DNA of 64,000 nt from Vesta saturnalis. Lineage: Eukaryota; Arthropoda; Insecta; Coleoptera; Lampyridae. The notes under the pieces were generated by a model that did not search any database, had not been told where the DNA came from, and saw only the letters and a program-made list of their open reading frames with translations. The position numbers were made by a program, and so were the translations under genes. How positions within the stretch are numbered: position 1 is the first letter of the stretch; each line of letters begins with the position of its first letter. Location: NCBI GenBank assembly GCA_036346205.1, contig JARFJB010000754.1, positions 947,501 through 1,011,500 of the forward strand. The letters are read 5' to 3'. Below, piece by piece: positions 23,526-36,165 of the stretch.

Positions 23526-26500
23526 ATGCCAAAGAATAAACCAAAAAACAAATCTGAAAAAGGTTCAAAGAAAAGTTACAATGAAGAAACGGTCAGTAGA
23601 GCTTTGGCTGAAATAAAAAAAGGAGAATCAAAAAATCAGTGGCCTAAAAATATAACTCCGAGGTCGACACTTCAGTTCAGATTGAGCTCCAAATTTACAA
23701 AAACTCGTCCTGGTCCAAACACTTACCTGACTACCGATGGGGAAACGATGCTTTCTAGTTGGATTCTTGAACGTAAAAAAAATAAAGGATTTCCGAAGCG
23801 AAAAAGCATGTTTAAGGAAAACATACCAGGTTTAAAATAGTTATGCCAATTTTTGGAATCGTACTAAATTGTGTTTAATTTTCAGGTGATCACAGGTAGA
23901 AATCGTTAGGTTACAACTGAGCCGATTTAGAAATAAGACAATCAGTACCGCTGAACTTTAATATCATCTTCAGACCTAACGTAGATCTGAGCAAGACTTA
24001 CAAGAACCGTATGGTCTTTATGATAATCGAGAGAATATCTAACAAATCTAAAAGATTTGATAAATGCTGTTGATCCATACAAGGAAAGTATACAATGGAG
24101 ATGCAGCAGTGTTTATCTTTGGTGACTAACTTGGAGATCAAACGTGGCTTAAAGGTATACTCCGCAATGTATATATCAGTTCAGATATGAGCAAAAGCAA
24201 AATCGGTTTTATGTTCAAAATTTCTCTGACTAAGATGTAATCACCATTCTCGTAACCATCATGAATAAAGCGATAGCATGTATATTGAAAACATACAGGT
24301 TTCCAATAGTTAGAATCTGAAACAAAAAATTCAGTTTCCAGGTGATGTTTGTTTGTAAATGAACACATACTCATTATACTTATCTTTTGAAAGCGATTTA
24401 ATGTGTATATTAAAATATTCACTAAACGATTTGATAACAATTACAGTTATCTCAGTCAAGTAGATGTTTGTTTAAAAATTGTTAAAGATGTATAAACAAT
24501 TTAATGTCAAATTTGAAAATTAAACATAAACATAAGTGTTATGTTATACAGTTTGAAATTAAAGCCAACTTATAACATTTTATTAAAAATAACTAGGTAA
24601 TAAAAATTAAATATTATTAAATTCAAAGATGACAAACAGAACATTTACGACGAAAGCTAACAATGAAATTTCAGCCAAAAAACACATTTAACAAAATTTA
24701 ATCGAGTTATGATGTAAGTGTAAAGTTGTGAAAACTTCAATTTTAAAATGATAGAACATTCACAAATCCAAACATTACATCAAATAAAATAACCCAGTTA
24801 AATCTAACAAAGAGATATCTTATCAATAATTTTTGGCTGGCAAATTTCATTGTTATTTCGTAGAGAGTGTTCTGGTTTGTCATCTTTGAGGCAGTTTAAT
24901 AATATTTAATTTTATGACCTAGTTATTCTTTACTAAAAATGTTATAGTTTTTATATTTCCCAAACTGTTATACTAATAGCATTTATGTTTATGTTTTAAT
25001 TTTTCAAATTTGACAAAATTGTTTACTACATCTTAACAATTTTTAACAAACATTACTACTGACGAAGATAATTGTATTATCGAAACGTTTAGATTATAAT
25101 TTAAAGTACACCATTAAAAAATCCCAAAAAAGATAAGTATTTTATTATGAGTGTTAATGGTGAAAGTTTACATTTTCACAGTACTCATTTGACCTATAAG
25201 TTAAGTCAATTGTACACAGAGCTTCAAATCATTATAATAGCTTTGTATCCTAATGCAACCGGGATTCTTCAACCTGCAGATGTTTCATCGTTCAAACCCC
25301 TCAAGTCCTTTTGGAAACAAGGAGTACTTCAATGAAGGTGCGATAATCCGTATTGTCAGTTGGGAAAATGTCACTTTGCTCCTATTTTACAAAAGCACTA
25401 CAGAACCTTAAGAAGGATTCAGTGGCAAGTGTTTTAGGGCATGCGGACTTTGGCGTTGGGATCCTAATGCTATAGACTTTTAAACTATCTTTGTAAAAAT
25501 TTTCAAACTTGTACAAATTCCAGTGTTGATAAAGTAGCGACTGAAGAAAAGTAAATTACTTACAAGGAATTTAAAGACTTCGTTGATGCATAAACATATT
25601 CTAAACTGAAAAATGACAGTGTTGCACTTGAAGAACACGAGAATATGTTGCTCTTATTTACGTATTTTAACAAATATATACAATCACATACATCCAACCG
25701 AAAACATTGATATAAGTATAATAGATGACATAGGCGAAGAAAATTCCAATTTTACAGAAGATAAGATAATGACTATGCCCATAGTCTGAAAAGAATTCTA
25801 AATGTAAAATCAACATAATTCAAGATATTGTCATAAAAATTAGAAGAATATAAAGAAAAACCAAATAAACACTACTCAGATATTTCTTAAGGTGAAATTG
25901 TTTCACCAATTCTAATTGACAGGAATGTGATTGATATCGAAACGAACGAAGAGAACAAAGAAGGAGTGCGAGAACGATACGAGGACTCAGATAAACGTTC
26001 AAGGACTTCTTTAAATAAAATTATGATAGAATAAATTGAAGATAAGAATATGACTAACACTCAAAATAACAGAGATAGTAGTTACCAGGAAAAGAAAGAA
26101 GAAACCAAAACACCTGAAAGAACCCGAAAAAGAAATTCAGCGAGGACATCTTTCGTTTTAGTTTCCTCAGCGTATAAAAATGATTTGGAGGAAAAAGAGA
26201 ATGCTAGAAAAGAAAAATAAAAAAGAAGAGAATAAGTTAAAAAGGGCAAAAAAAGCAGAAGACAATTTATTGCAAAGACCTAAAAGAAGTAGAAATTTAT
26301 GACATTAGCAAAAATGAAGAAGACAAGATCTCGACCGATAAAGAAAATGTTATAATAAATAATAACCTAGAAGAAGAATCAAAATCATGTGCTCACAGGA
26401 GAGTATTGTTTTCCGATGAAGATTATCCTGTCAATATAAATATGTCTATTACACAAACACAAAGTTATTACAGGACAGTGTTTTTTATTTGTACGCTTAA

Positions 26501-26585
26501 TATAAGTTTATGCCGGATAGGTATCCAGTGCCAGCAGTGCAGTAGGGTGTATAACGTTAACTGTTTACGGAGAAAAGGTTTATAA
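23526..26585 (+). mobile_element. pogo/Tigger-like transposon remnant, first copy
   Basis: At 23526-23840, directly after a TTTTTATTTAG acceptor, is a helix-turn-helix of the psq/CENP-B N-terminal kind: YNEETVSRALAEIKKG, PRSTLQFRL, GPNTYLTTDGETML and GFPKRK. At 25147-25480 is the end of the DDE_1 domain: LYPNATGILQPADVSSFKPL, KSFWKQGVLQ and then FRACGLW-like words with stops. From about 25600 to 26300 the frames are Lys/Glu-rich linker sequence with stops. At about 26512-26575 is a Cys-rich finger (CRIGIQCQQC, YNVNC) like a PHD finger. The middle of the catalytic domain is replaced or unreadable, and a fold-back element (24423-25090) sits there. Dead copy. Confidence 0.7.
24423..25090. mobile_element. 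Fold-back/MITE with ~260-bp inverted arms
   Basis: Arms 24423-24695 and 24822-25090 are inverted copies. For example AACTAGGTAATAAAAATTAA in the left arm matches the inverse of about 24900-24922, and CAAAGATGACAAAC matches the inverse near 24879-24891. A spacer of about 125 bp separates them. The element lies within the pogo remnant and may explain the missing middle of that gene. The outermost part of each arm forms a small hairpin described under findings. Confidence 0.75.
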
Positions 26586-27258
26586 AATCGGGCCGGCGAG
26601 AGGTATCTTATGACTCATCTTTTAGTAAAGCATGGTTTAAGATTTTAAAAACGTATGTCGTTATTGGTTCATATAGTTAGTAATTTTGAATACCAACAAA
26701 ACATCGTCAATGTTTCTAGGTTATTTTTAAATTTAAGCCGCGCTGTCAAAGTTAATTAAAATTATTGTTCGAATATCTCGGGATTTAGCATCCTAAAGGT
26801 CTTAAAAATCCCCATCCACTCGTATAAATAAAGTCGAATTTCGTTTAAGGTGTGTTCGCACTTATTCTAGCATATATATAGTGTGGGTAGTCATGTGATA
26901 AAAATATATTGTACAACTGTAAACGATTATCAGAACCGAGACCGGGTCGACAAAATTTCGTTTTGGATCTGTTTTATAAATTAATTATATCAATAATTTT
27001 CAATAAGAAACGAATTAGTTAGCAGTAGGTAGTGCCCGAATGAAGTGAGAAAAGTTTGATTAATTGCGGAGGATCGTTTTTAGCCGACAGATCTCACAGC
27101 GTCAAAAGAGTCAAGACTGTAATTTGGTTATCAAGCCACTTATAAATAACTGATTTTGTCATAAATAAATACACTGTATTGATGTTAAAATGAGATTTAT
27201 TATTAGTTAATAATATAACCGATTTTAAAATCTCAGTTTACAGTTTGTCAATATATAT

Positions 27259-27314
<56 letters not shown>

Positions 27315-27459
27315 TATATATATATATATATATATATATCGAATGTAAACCTAAGTACAGCTACAGAGGTATATGTTAAATATAATAATTCTTTACAATG
27401 TTATAAAGTAACTAAGATTCTAATGTTTGCTTTAAATTCAAATATTGGACATCTTATAA
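26586..27459. other. No gene; AT dinucleotide tract
   Basis: Non-coding. A (TA)n-type microsatellite with GATATA interruptions runs from about 27249 to 27340. Short words such as TAGTGTGGG after a TATATA run (about 26872) resemble the left ends of elements elsewhere in the window, but no partner was found. Confidence 0.5.
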
Positions 27460-28856
27460 TTAAAAGTCATCACTTTCACTATCATCTTCACTCGACTCTC
27501 CGACATTGATTACTAGAGGTTTTACCATTTCCTCAGCTCTTTTTGAACGTCCCACCACTGGCTCATTTCCTTTTCAGCATGTAAAATACACTTTTACCAC
27601 AGTTCTCCAGTTACTTGGTTTAATGAATCCTTCCTAAGCGATAAAACATTCTCGTCCCTCAAGCCCTGTCTTCCAACCTTTTTGTTGTAGAACTGTTTAC
27701 AATTTGCCCATATTAACTCCATAGGGTTGAATTGGCAGTGATACGGAGGTAAACTTAAAATTTGAGCTATTTCATCAATTGCATATATTTTTGGAACTTG
27801 TAAACCTTTGGCAATTTGTAATTATTCCACTTTCCGCATATCATTCAAATGAGGAATGCTGTCTTTTCTTAAAAATTGAAGAAGATCTTCTTTCTTCCAA
27901 CTACTTGAACGTCATTTTTCTACTAATGTAGAATGATAACTGGCATTGTCAAGAATTATCAAACTTGGTTTTTCTAAATTTGGTAAAAGCTGTTCTTGAA
28001 ACCATTTTTGAAATAAATCAGCGTTCATATTATCGTGGTAGTCTACTGTCTTACTTTTAATGGAAAATACCAATGATGAATTAGGTATAAAACTATCCTT
28101 GTTGCCAGCACTCAGTACGATAAAACTAAAATTTATTCGGTTAAAAATATTTTTAACAAATCGACTATTTTAATTACCGTTTCCTCTCCTAGCGGTTTGT
28201 TTTTGTGCTTTTCAAATCATTATCATGCCATGTTTTTCGAACGCTTCCTCGACTAAAAATCCACGTCTCATCCAAAAAGACAGGACCGTAACTAATTTCA
28301 CAAGTTTTATTAGCAAAACATTTTCGCAAAAATGTTGCTCAAGCACCAGCAATATGATCCATTAAACGCCTTCATCCATTGTCAACTTTGAATTTAAAAC
28401 CAATTTTGTATAACAATTGTTTCAAACTCGTTTTACTGAAGGTAAATATTTTATCTTCTTTAAGTTCAGTTTGGGGTTTTGCGATAGTAATATGTGAGCT
28501 TAAAATTAAACAGTGATTAACTCTATTTTAACAATAATTTCTGAATTATTTATCAGTTCCATGCATGGTGTAAATTTTTCGTTTCAAATCGTCTTTCACG
28601 TATTCGTCGACATCCTCTGACAGCCTATGTTTTTGCGGTGAATCCGGCGCGGATTTCCCGGATTCTAAAGCGAGAGCCATTCTTGTCTTGTCCGAGTTAC
28701 GGTTTTCTCGGAAATGCCGCCGATAATGGAAGTTAAAGGTAAACTTGGCCCGCCGTTATCGCGTTCCATCTCGATATAATGCAGTATATTCATTAACATT
28801 ACTTGAGTTTGGCTTTTCCAAGATTTACCTTGTAATGACATCATTATTTTCTGCAA
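27460..28856 (-). pseudogene. IS630/Tc1-mariner-type (DDE_3) transposase remnant, copy 1
   Basis: Minus strand. The N-terminal helix-turn-helix reads GGPSLPLTSIIGGISEKTVT with RTRQEW after it. Further on are TSLKQLLYKIGFKFK and the catalytic start GPVFLDETWIFSRG (about 28290). Next come LSAGNKDSFI, NADLFQKWFQEQLLPNLEKP, LIILDNASYHSTLVEK (second acid, about 27950), AIDEIAQ and LPPYHCQFNPMELIW (third acid region, about 27730). The C-terminus is acidic: VGESSEDDSESDDF then TAA. The order is complete, but internal stops and frameshifts make it a pseudogene. It may have an intron near 28500-28570, where the reading breaks between YTMHG and the TELKED segment. Confidence 0.8.
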
Positions 28857-29917
28857 AATAAATAAATGGATTCAATCAATTGGAAATACATTTTACATTA
28901 TAAGCTTACCTCGTAACAGTGAATATTAATAATAAAAGTTTTCAACAAAACAGTTGTTTACAAATGCAATGGAAACTAATAAATTACGAAGCGAAAGATA
29001 AATTATTATAACTACAAAACACGATGCGATTATACGAAACGTTATACAAAGAAAAATTTGAGGTTAAATAGCCAAGAAGACATCTGACAGCGTCATGCGC
29101 TTTGACTTTAGAATCGACATACGTTTTTAAGTCCTGCATTTAAAATATATAGCAGACGTATATATTATAACCCGTCTTTCTTTAAGTGGGAACTTCGCAC
29201 TAAGATAAAGGGAAACAGATGCATTTCACAGTAATAATTATATCTCCATTCTCGAGTGCGCCATGTAATTCGTGCAATAAAATATTATGAATAAAGATAT
29301 AAAAATAATTTCTGTTTCTCTTATCTGTCACCTGTCACAAAAGAAAACGAGCTCTATCCAGTACATATCTAATCAATAGGTAGATATTGTCTATAAAATC
29401 TAACATTTTCAGTTTCGGATTAGCGCTTTATTTAACACCAGCATATATACACTATTGCCGTTTCCTTCCTATATGTATGATTTGAACAAGTAAAGCAAGA
29501 ACGTGCATTAGTTATCTGAATTAAGAATTACACTACACGTTTGAAAGTATTCGTCATAACAATCGTTAGGTTAGAAAGGAATAGAAAATAAAGGAACCAT
29601 GCGTTTTCTTAAACACATTTCGAACTTTAACAAATAAGTTTTTAATGGCATTGCAGAGTTCTAAAACATTTTCGACGAGTTTTAGTACAATCGTAAGTGT
29701 TTGTTCAATTTGAAGAAATACTTATTTCACTTAGCATAAATGTAGGTAAATAAATTAAGTAAGAATAAAAACGTTATGGGAACATGTTTATTAAGTAAAC
29801 ACTGTAAACAACTAAACTACGTAAAGTCGTTATTTCAATTCCAAATATAAATAGAAAAATAAAATACACGTAGGTGCAATTTCAGTTTTTTTAATTAAAG
29901 GAACTTACATTACTCGA
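28857..29917. other. No gene recognised
   Basis: AT-rich sequence between two IS630-type remnants. TTTAAGTGGGAACTTCGCAC near 29179 weakly resembles AAGGTGTGTTCGCACTTATT near 26848 on the same strand. That could be an element end but is not convincing. Confidence 0.4.
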
Positions 29918-30765
29918 TCACTTCACCCTTTCTGTATCCCCAACGGTTTTTTCCACACCTCGCCGGAACATTACTCCAAAGATTCTCTTCACAATATCTA
30001 TCGCGTCCAAAATGGTTATCGTAATAAGATATAGAAATACCCCAAATATTTTCACATTAAATATACAGTGATATGGTGAAAGCTTAAGAACGCAGTGTCT
30101 GTGTTGCATAATAATTGCATCGGCGGCGAAGGATTTTTGCTTTTTATGTGCTTTAGCAAGCCCTAAAAGTTCCTGATCTAAAAATGGAATACTTTCTTTC
30201 CGCAACCAACTTTGCATGTTCGCTTTTTTCCAAGTTCCACTTGGCGACTTTTCTACAAGGCGAGAATGATACGATGCGTTGTCCATTATTATTAAAGATG
30301 GTTGCGTTTAATTTGGGAGAAGCTGTTCTCTTAACCACTTTTCAAATAAATCCGCGTTCATACTGTCATGGTAATCGCTGGATTTAGAATTTTAAGGAAA
30401 TATCTAACTGCAATTTTCCATGAACCCGTCTTTATTGCCCGCGTGTAAAATTATATACTTTTTCCCTGAAGACGACTGATCAGGATTTTTGACTGATTTC
30501 CGGTTGTCGTCCTGCCATGATATTTTTGGAGATCCCCTTGCGAATACCCACGTTTCATCTAAAAACACTATAGAAAGAGGTGATGCAGATTCCATATTGT
30601 TTATTATTCTCTTAAAAATGAAACACGTGATGCCGCGATGTGGGTTTTTTCGCAAAGTGCTCTTCAGTTACAACTCTTTTTATATTTAAATCCGATAGCA
30701 TTTAAAATTTTAGCTGTGGTAGATCGAGATACAGTTAGTAATTCCTTATCTGCTAGAGTACTCTG
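29918..30765 (-). pseudogene. IS630/Tc1-mariner-type transposase remnant, copy 2
   Basis: Minus strand. From about 30740 it reads LTVSRSTTAKILNAIGFK, then after a frameshift MRKNPHRGITCFIFKRI, SIVFLDETWVFARGSPK (first acid) and ILHAGNKDGFMENC. Then come NADLFEKWLREQLLPN, IIMDNASYHSRLVEK (second acid) and KLSPYHCIFN (start of the third-acid region, with ELIW lost). It is a different sequence lineage from copy 1 but the same family. It is cut at its 5' side near 30745-30765, where sequence of another element begins. Confidence 0.8.
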
Positions 30766-30827
30766 GAAATATGGTCGGGTGTTAGAGAATTAAAAGCAAG
30801 TAAGACTCTCTACATCATATCTTCTTT

Positions 30828-32195
30828 TGTCGTAACATTTTCCGCTGTATTTTTTAAGCCAATTCGTTTGGTATCGGTATTCCCTATACCTAAATCCAAC
30901 CACTTTTGAGATATTTCATTATCTTGGTTAAAACATAACAACACTTAATTATTTCAACATTAGTAAAGGGTATGCCATGGCTGTCAAAGATTTGATAGTT
31001 AGAACGTTAATTGTTTATGTTGTTTTGACAGTTTCCTTTACCAGTTTGTATTTCATAGTAAATAGTGGTAAATGTAGGATTTACTAATGATGATTTTTTA
31101 AATCTTATTATTATTTACGGCGAGTGAAGTAGAATTGTTGAACGGACTTGCCGTGTTTTTGCAGAAAGATATCCAAATCGACCAAATGCAACTGGTGATA
31201 TTGTAAGAAGATTGCTTAAAAACTGCCGTCAGCTTGGTCAATTTAAGACAAAAATTAATAAAAATAAAAGTTTAGCAAAAATGGATTATTTAATAGACAT
31301 AATTCACATTTTTGGTCTAATGAAAATCCACATGTTAGTAGAGAACGTTATTTCCAAGATAGTTGGAGTTTTAATGGTTTTTGTGCAATAAAAGACGATA
31401 ACATTTTAGCATTAAAATTTTATGATGAAAGTTTAAAGGGTACAAGATATTGCCACATTTTAGAACAAGCCATACGACCGGCGTTACATACTTTAAGAAA
31501 TGGAGAGGCGGCTTCAGCTTGGTATCAGCAAGATGGAGCACCTCCTCATAACTTTAGGCCTGTTGCTCAGCATCTTTACGACATGTTTGATGATAGATGC
31601 ATTGCCAATCAGGGTCCGTTTCGTTGGCCAGCTCGCTCTCCTGATTTGGCTCCTCTAGATTTTGGTATTTGGGGTTACATTAAAAATCAGGTATTTTCCA
31701 AACCTGTTACGACAAAGGAAGATATGATGCAGAGAGTCTTACTTGCTTTTAATTCTCTAACATCCGACCATATTTCCAGAATTACAAGACATAACTTAAT
31801 GAAAAGGATTAATAAATGTTTAGAAGTAGATGGTGCTAATTTTGAACACTTATTATAAAACTTTATTTGTTTAATATTACATTTAGTTATTTTTGTTTGT
31901 AAGTTATCTAATTAAATTAATACAAAATACCTAGTCAACATTTTTAATGATATCTACAATTAATAATCCTTTCAGGCTATTAGTTACTTTTCAGAATTAA
32001 TAACTTATGAAAAAATAACAAAAAATCACCTTAAATAATGGAAATCATGGCCTACCCTTTACTAATGTTGAAATAATTAAGTGCTGTTATGTTTTAACTA
32101 AGATAATGAAATATCTCAAAAGTGGTTGGATTTAGGTATAGGGAATATATACCAAACGAATTGGCTTAAAAATACAGCGGAAAATGTAATAAAAT
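30828..32195. mobile_element. Mariner-superfamily element C
   Basis: A left arm at about 30828-30980 (ACATTTTCCGCTGTATTTTT, then TACCTAAATCCAACCAC, then ACACTTAATTATTTCAACAT) is repeated inverted at about 32046-32190. It encloses the transposase remnant at 31077-31858. The arms are about 150 bp. The outermost left end is replaced by a fragment of the transposase C-terminus in reverse orientation (30745-30830, inverse of about 31700-31785). The right arm lies at the beginning of a 625-bp tandem duplication. Confidence 0.65.
31077..31858 (+). pseudogene. Transposase remnant of element C (DUF4817-type)
   Basis: The N-terminal part reads FTNDDFLNLIIIYGE, stop, SRIVERTCRVFAERYPNRPN, then GDIVRRLLKNCRQLGQFKTK. 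The next 200 residues of the family are missing: the reading jumps to NSHFWSNENPHVSRERYFQD, so the first catalytic Asp box is lost. After that it is open: GTRYCHILEQAIRPAL, WYQQDGAPPHNF (second Asp), RWPARSPDLAPLDFGIWGYI (third Asp) and ANFEHLL before TAA. I count 41 residues between the second and third Asp. Internal deletion, therefore non-autonomous. Confidence 0.8.
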
Positions 32196-33228
32196 ACAGG
32201 GTGTTCTATTTAAAGTAAGCAACTTATAAATAATTTAAATTGTGCATGTTGGCAGTTTAAAACACCCTGTATGAAATATCAATAAGATGGATATATGGAG
32301 TTAACGGGCAAGCGATTGTTGTTTGTTGGTTACAATTTCACGTCACTAGCTTCGTTATTAATGGAGATATCGTTATTGAATGTGGACTAGGATTTTTTGA
32401 AAATTAAAAAAAAATCGAAATATCTCGAAAATACTTCATTTTTGGTAAAGGGCATTGTGCACAAATTTTATCTAGAATTTCATGTAGAATTCGAAAATAA
32501 AATAAAAAATATTAGGTTCCATTTAAAATAACAAAGTTGACGTCTACTTCCGGTATAAACGGAAGTGCCACATTTAGGACAATATTATATTTGAACTCAT
32601 AGGCTATTGGTTACTTTTCAGAATTAATAACTTATGAAAAAATAACAAAAAATCACCTTAAATAATGGAAATCATGGCCTACCATTTACTAATGTTGAAA
32701 TAATTAAGTGTTGTTATGTTTTAACTAAGTAATGAAATATCTCAAAAGTGGTTGGATTTAGGTATAGGGATACTGATACCAAACGAATGGGCTTAAAAAA
32801 ATACAGCGGAAAATGTAATAAAATACGCGGTGTTCTATTTAAAGTAAGCAACTTATAAATAATTTAAATTGTGCATGTTGGCAGTTTAAAACACCCTGTA
32901 TGAAATATCAATAAGATGGATATATGGAGTTAACGGGCAAGCGAGTGTTGTTTGTTGGTTACAATTTCACGTCACTAGCTTCGTTATTAATGGAGATATC
33001 GTTATTGAATGTGGACTAGGATTTTTTGAAAATTAAAAAAAAATCGAAATATCTCGAAAATACTTCATTTTTGGTAAAGGGCATTGTGCACAAATTTTAT
33101 CTAGAATTTCATGTAGAATTCGAAAATAAAATAAAAAATATTAGGTTCCATTTAAAATAACAAAGTTGACGTCTACTTCCGGTATAAACGGAAGTGCCAC
33201 ATTTAGGACAATATTATATTTGAACTCA
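31974..33228. repeat. Tandem duplication, two ~625-bp units
   Basis: Unit 1 (31974-32599) begins AGGCTATTAGTTACTTTTCA and unit 2 (32600-33228) begins TAGGCTATTGGTTACTTTTC. They match end to end with about a dozen differences, such as CCCTTTAC/CCATTTAC, TACAGGGTG/TACGCGGTG and GCGATTG/GCGAGTG. Each carries the right arm of element C, a small TACAGGG...CCCTGTA module, and a tail with ACTTCCGGTATAAACGGAAGT, itself a hairpin. The high identity points to a recent event. Confidence 0.9.
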
Positions 33229-36060
33229 GCATCATCCAAAACCTACAGTTCCGTAATTTCAGATTTTTAACATAACTGTATCCGCCATTACTTTTAATCA
33301 AAACTTTTCGCGCCACACCCTGTATATGTCGGTGAAAATGTTAAATTATAGATTTTACAGACTACCTATAACTAAAATGACAATGTCTTGTTGAGTGTCA
33401 ACAATAGGGATACTAACAACTGGAAGGGATGTCAACAACTGGTTATCGGGTGCCAATAATTAGAATTTGGAAGGATTATTGATATTTATTATTTTTTGTA
33501 AATGTAATCACTATTTTGATAGTCTAATGTTACTTTCTGTAAGACAGATATATACTAACCCATAGGAAATTATAGTTCTCCAATTTTATTATTTCGATTA
33601 AAGATACTTATAAAGATAATTTAGTTGAAAGTGTCTCAACCAATTGTAGGTCTTCTGCATGTCCTAAATTAGGGCGGTTGCTTGACAAACGTTCGACTTA
33701 TATTTTGTTCTTTTCTACAACGCAAAAGAATGGTTGCATTAGAGTGATAACGTGTGTCTTGCAGCAATGCAGACTTTAAAATAGTGGACCGCCTACTTGA
33801 AATCTGAAGTTGTCCCGAGTGATAAAACAGCCTTAAAGTGCCAACAATTGGGTATTTTACCCTAATATGAAAACAAAATAATCAATTTAAAAAAAAAAAT
33901 TGTTGGGGGGGGGGGGTCTGCGTGATCAGTTTGGTTCCAACAACCGCGTAACTTACAAGCCGCCACATGATAAGAGAAACTCTCTTTTAAAAAATCTTTA
34001 AATAATTTTTATGTAATAAATAGTACCTAATACTACCGTGTATTTACATTGTGATAATGCATAAGATTAGCTGTGTCCATAATTTATATTTAATTCCAAG
34101 GTGTTTCCAATGAATTTTTTTATTATGTTTGAAACCTTCATTTTATATTTGTACTATAATTAATCTTATTCCCTGTATATAAAAATAACTTAAGTGTCGG
34201 ATTTAAACAAACAACGACCACATTAAATTTGGATAGGTACTTATACTAATAACTTCATTTATTTAACGGAATTTATAATTGTGTTTATACGCTTATACAT
34301 TTTCATTTAAATAATTTCTACGGTATTAGCAACAAAACCCATGAAAACTAAAATCAATTAAAAATGTTTCCATAGTTGTATGAACCATACACACCAAATT
34401 ATTAAATAATTAGATTTTAGTTTATGATTTATTTGAAACGTATATAGCAATGAACCGCGCAATCTAATTATATTTATAATTACATTGTAGTGGACGTCGA
34501 AAAATATAAATCACATTCAACATTTGTAATTCCAGTCATGTGTTAATTACTGTGAAATAGTTGTACTTATATCACGTAGAACTTTAATAATATTAACAAT
34601 AGTAATGTAATTTTCATGTATTGTTCTGTGTCCTATTTTAGTGATTCCCAGTAATTTTCCAAGGCCTATTCCTTCTTTAATTTTAAATATGTAATATGAA
34701 CAATATCTAATTTTCTTAATATTCCCATTATTGATAGCTGCCTAATAAACAAGACCTTGATAATATTCATGGTTAAACAAAATTAAAAACCTTTTGAATT
34801 ATAACGGATCATAAATTATATTCATAAAGGCCCCTTAGTCTGAAAAATAACAAAACCCAAAAAATCCAAACTAATTCTTTATGACCAGTTAAATTTATTT
34901 AATCTTGCAAACGAATTATTCACTTAATATTATGACAAACAAACGATAACATTTCAACAAATCTTACCATCTAGCCAAGGAATGGTATCTGGGACACTAT
35001 TTTCCATGTTGGCACAAATGTAACTGTTAATAAAATAAAAACACTAATATATTTATAATTTTGTTTATGTTAAAACAGAAAGCATATTAATGTAAATGTT
35101 TCTTAGCAATAATTTGCATAATCTGTTAATGGCACTAAGATGTTCTGTCTTTGTCTAGTTTATTGTTTATAATGGAACTATACTGAGAGAGCTAACATTT
35201 AACACTCGCATTTCATCTTCATCGTCCTCTTTGTAGTAGCGTGTTGAAAATTTTAGTAGGAGTATAAAGTGCAACTGGAGGGGTATTGCTCTGGTACGAC
35301 TGGTACGAAACGAGGTTGTTTTGTTGTATTAGAAATCGGATTCTGAAAAAAATCTATACGTTGATAGAATGGATGTTAAATGACGCAGATTTGTATACAC
35401 GAACTTAATTCATATCCGTTTTTTAGCATTAATTATATTCGATAAGGATTCGTAAATATGATACCGCAACGTCATAACGTTCTCGTGTAGTTAAAAAAAT
35501 TAGATAAAAAGTGTGTTTGCAACGTGCCATAAACGGTTTTATTTTAACTCTATTTACAGTTACTAACCGTAACAGTAAAGTAAATCTTATTATCTTCACG
35601 TACTATATTTTGTTTTATTAAATCTAGTAATTAATTAGTTTTGTTTCATAAAGTTCGTAATCGCGTTTATCCAAATGTATTAACCTATAAAAAAAATAGT
35701 AAGATTTTATTACGATTATCGCAAATTTCAAAAGAACATTTTTGTTGTGACTAGTCACTAGTATCTGTGACTTACTTTTTCTATAAAAAAATTAGCATTA
35801 TTTGGATTTTGTAGACTTTCTTACACGTAAAGTCAATTTAAACAACATTAATTTTGTATTTGGCATAAGATCTAAATAAGTAAATAATTATCACGGGTGA
35901 CCCAACTGGGAAGGATGTGTAAGGGTCACAAGAAATTAATTTACAGGTGGTAGGCATGTGTACCCAATGCCAGCCAGGGAGGTACCACCACCCTTACCAT
36001 GTAATCCTTGCATTTGGTTCTCCGATAGCGTTACCTGTAACCTTTTTCCGTATCCTTAAT
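33229..36060. other. No gene recognised (2.8 kb)
   Basis: AT-rich. An orphan CACACCCTGTATA end is at about 33316-33328, and a short A-run followed by a 13-base G-run at about 33892-33917. At 35930-36000 GGTGGTA...TACCACCACCC forms a loose hairpin that recalls tails of insect non-LTR elements, but I cannot place it. No exon is supported. Confidence 0.4.
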
Positions 36061-36165
36061 CTATTCTCATCTTTATTATAAGTTTTGTTATGACAAATAA
36101 ATTCTAAAGTAGATGTAAGTATAATTAAAAAATATTAATTTTATTAAATACATAAATAAAAAGTA

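Noticed and set aside
24138..24440. A 100-codon minus-strand open frame
   Set aside because: Its composition is plausible (for example an Asp-Ser-Asn-Tyr-Trp-Lys segment), but I recognise no family and part lies at the arm of the fold-back element.
35930..36010. Tail of an insect non-LTR element (GGTGGTA...TACCACCACCC)
   Set aside because: Resemblance is from memory of similar tails and too short to support.
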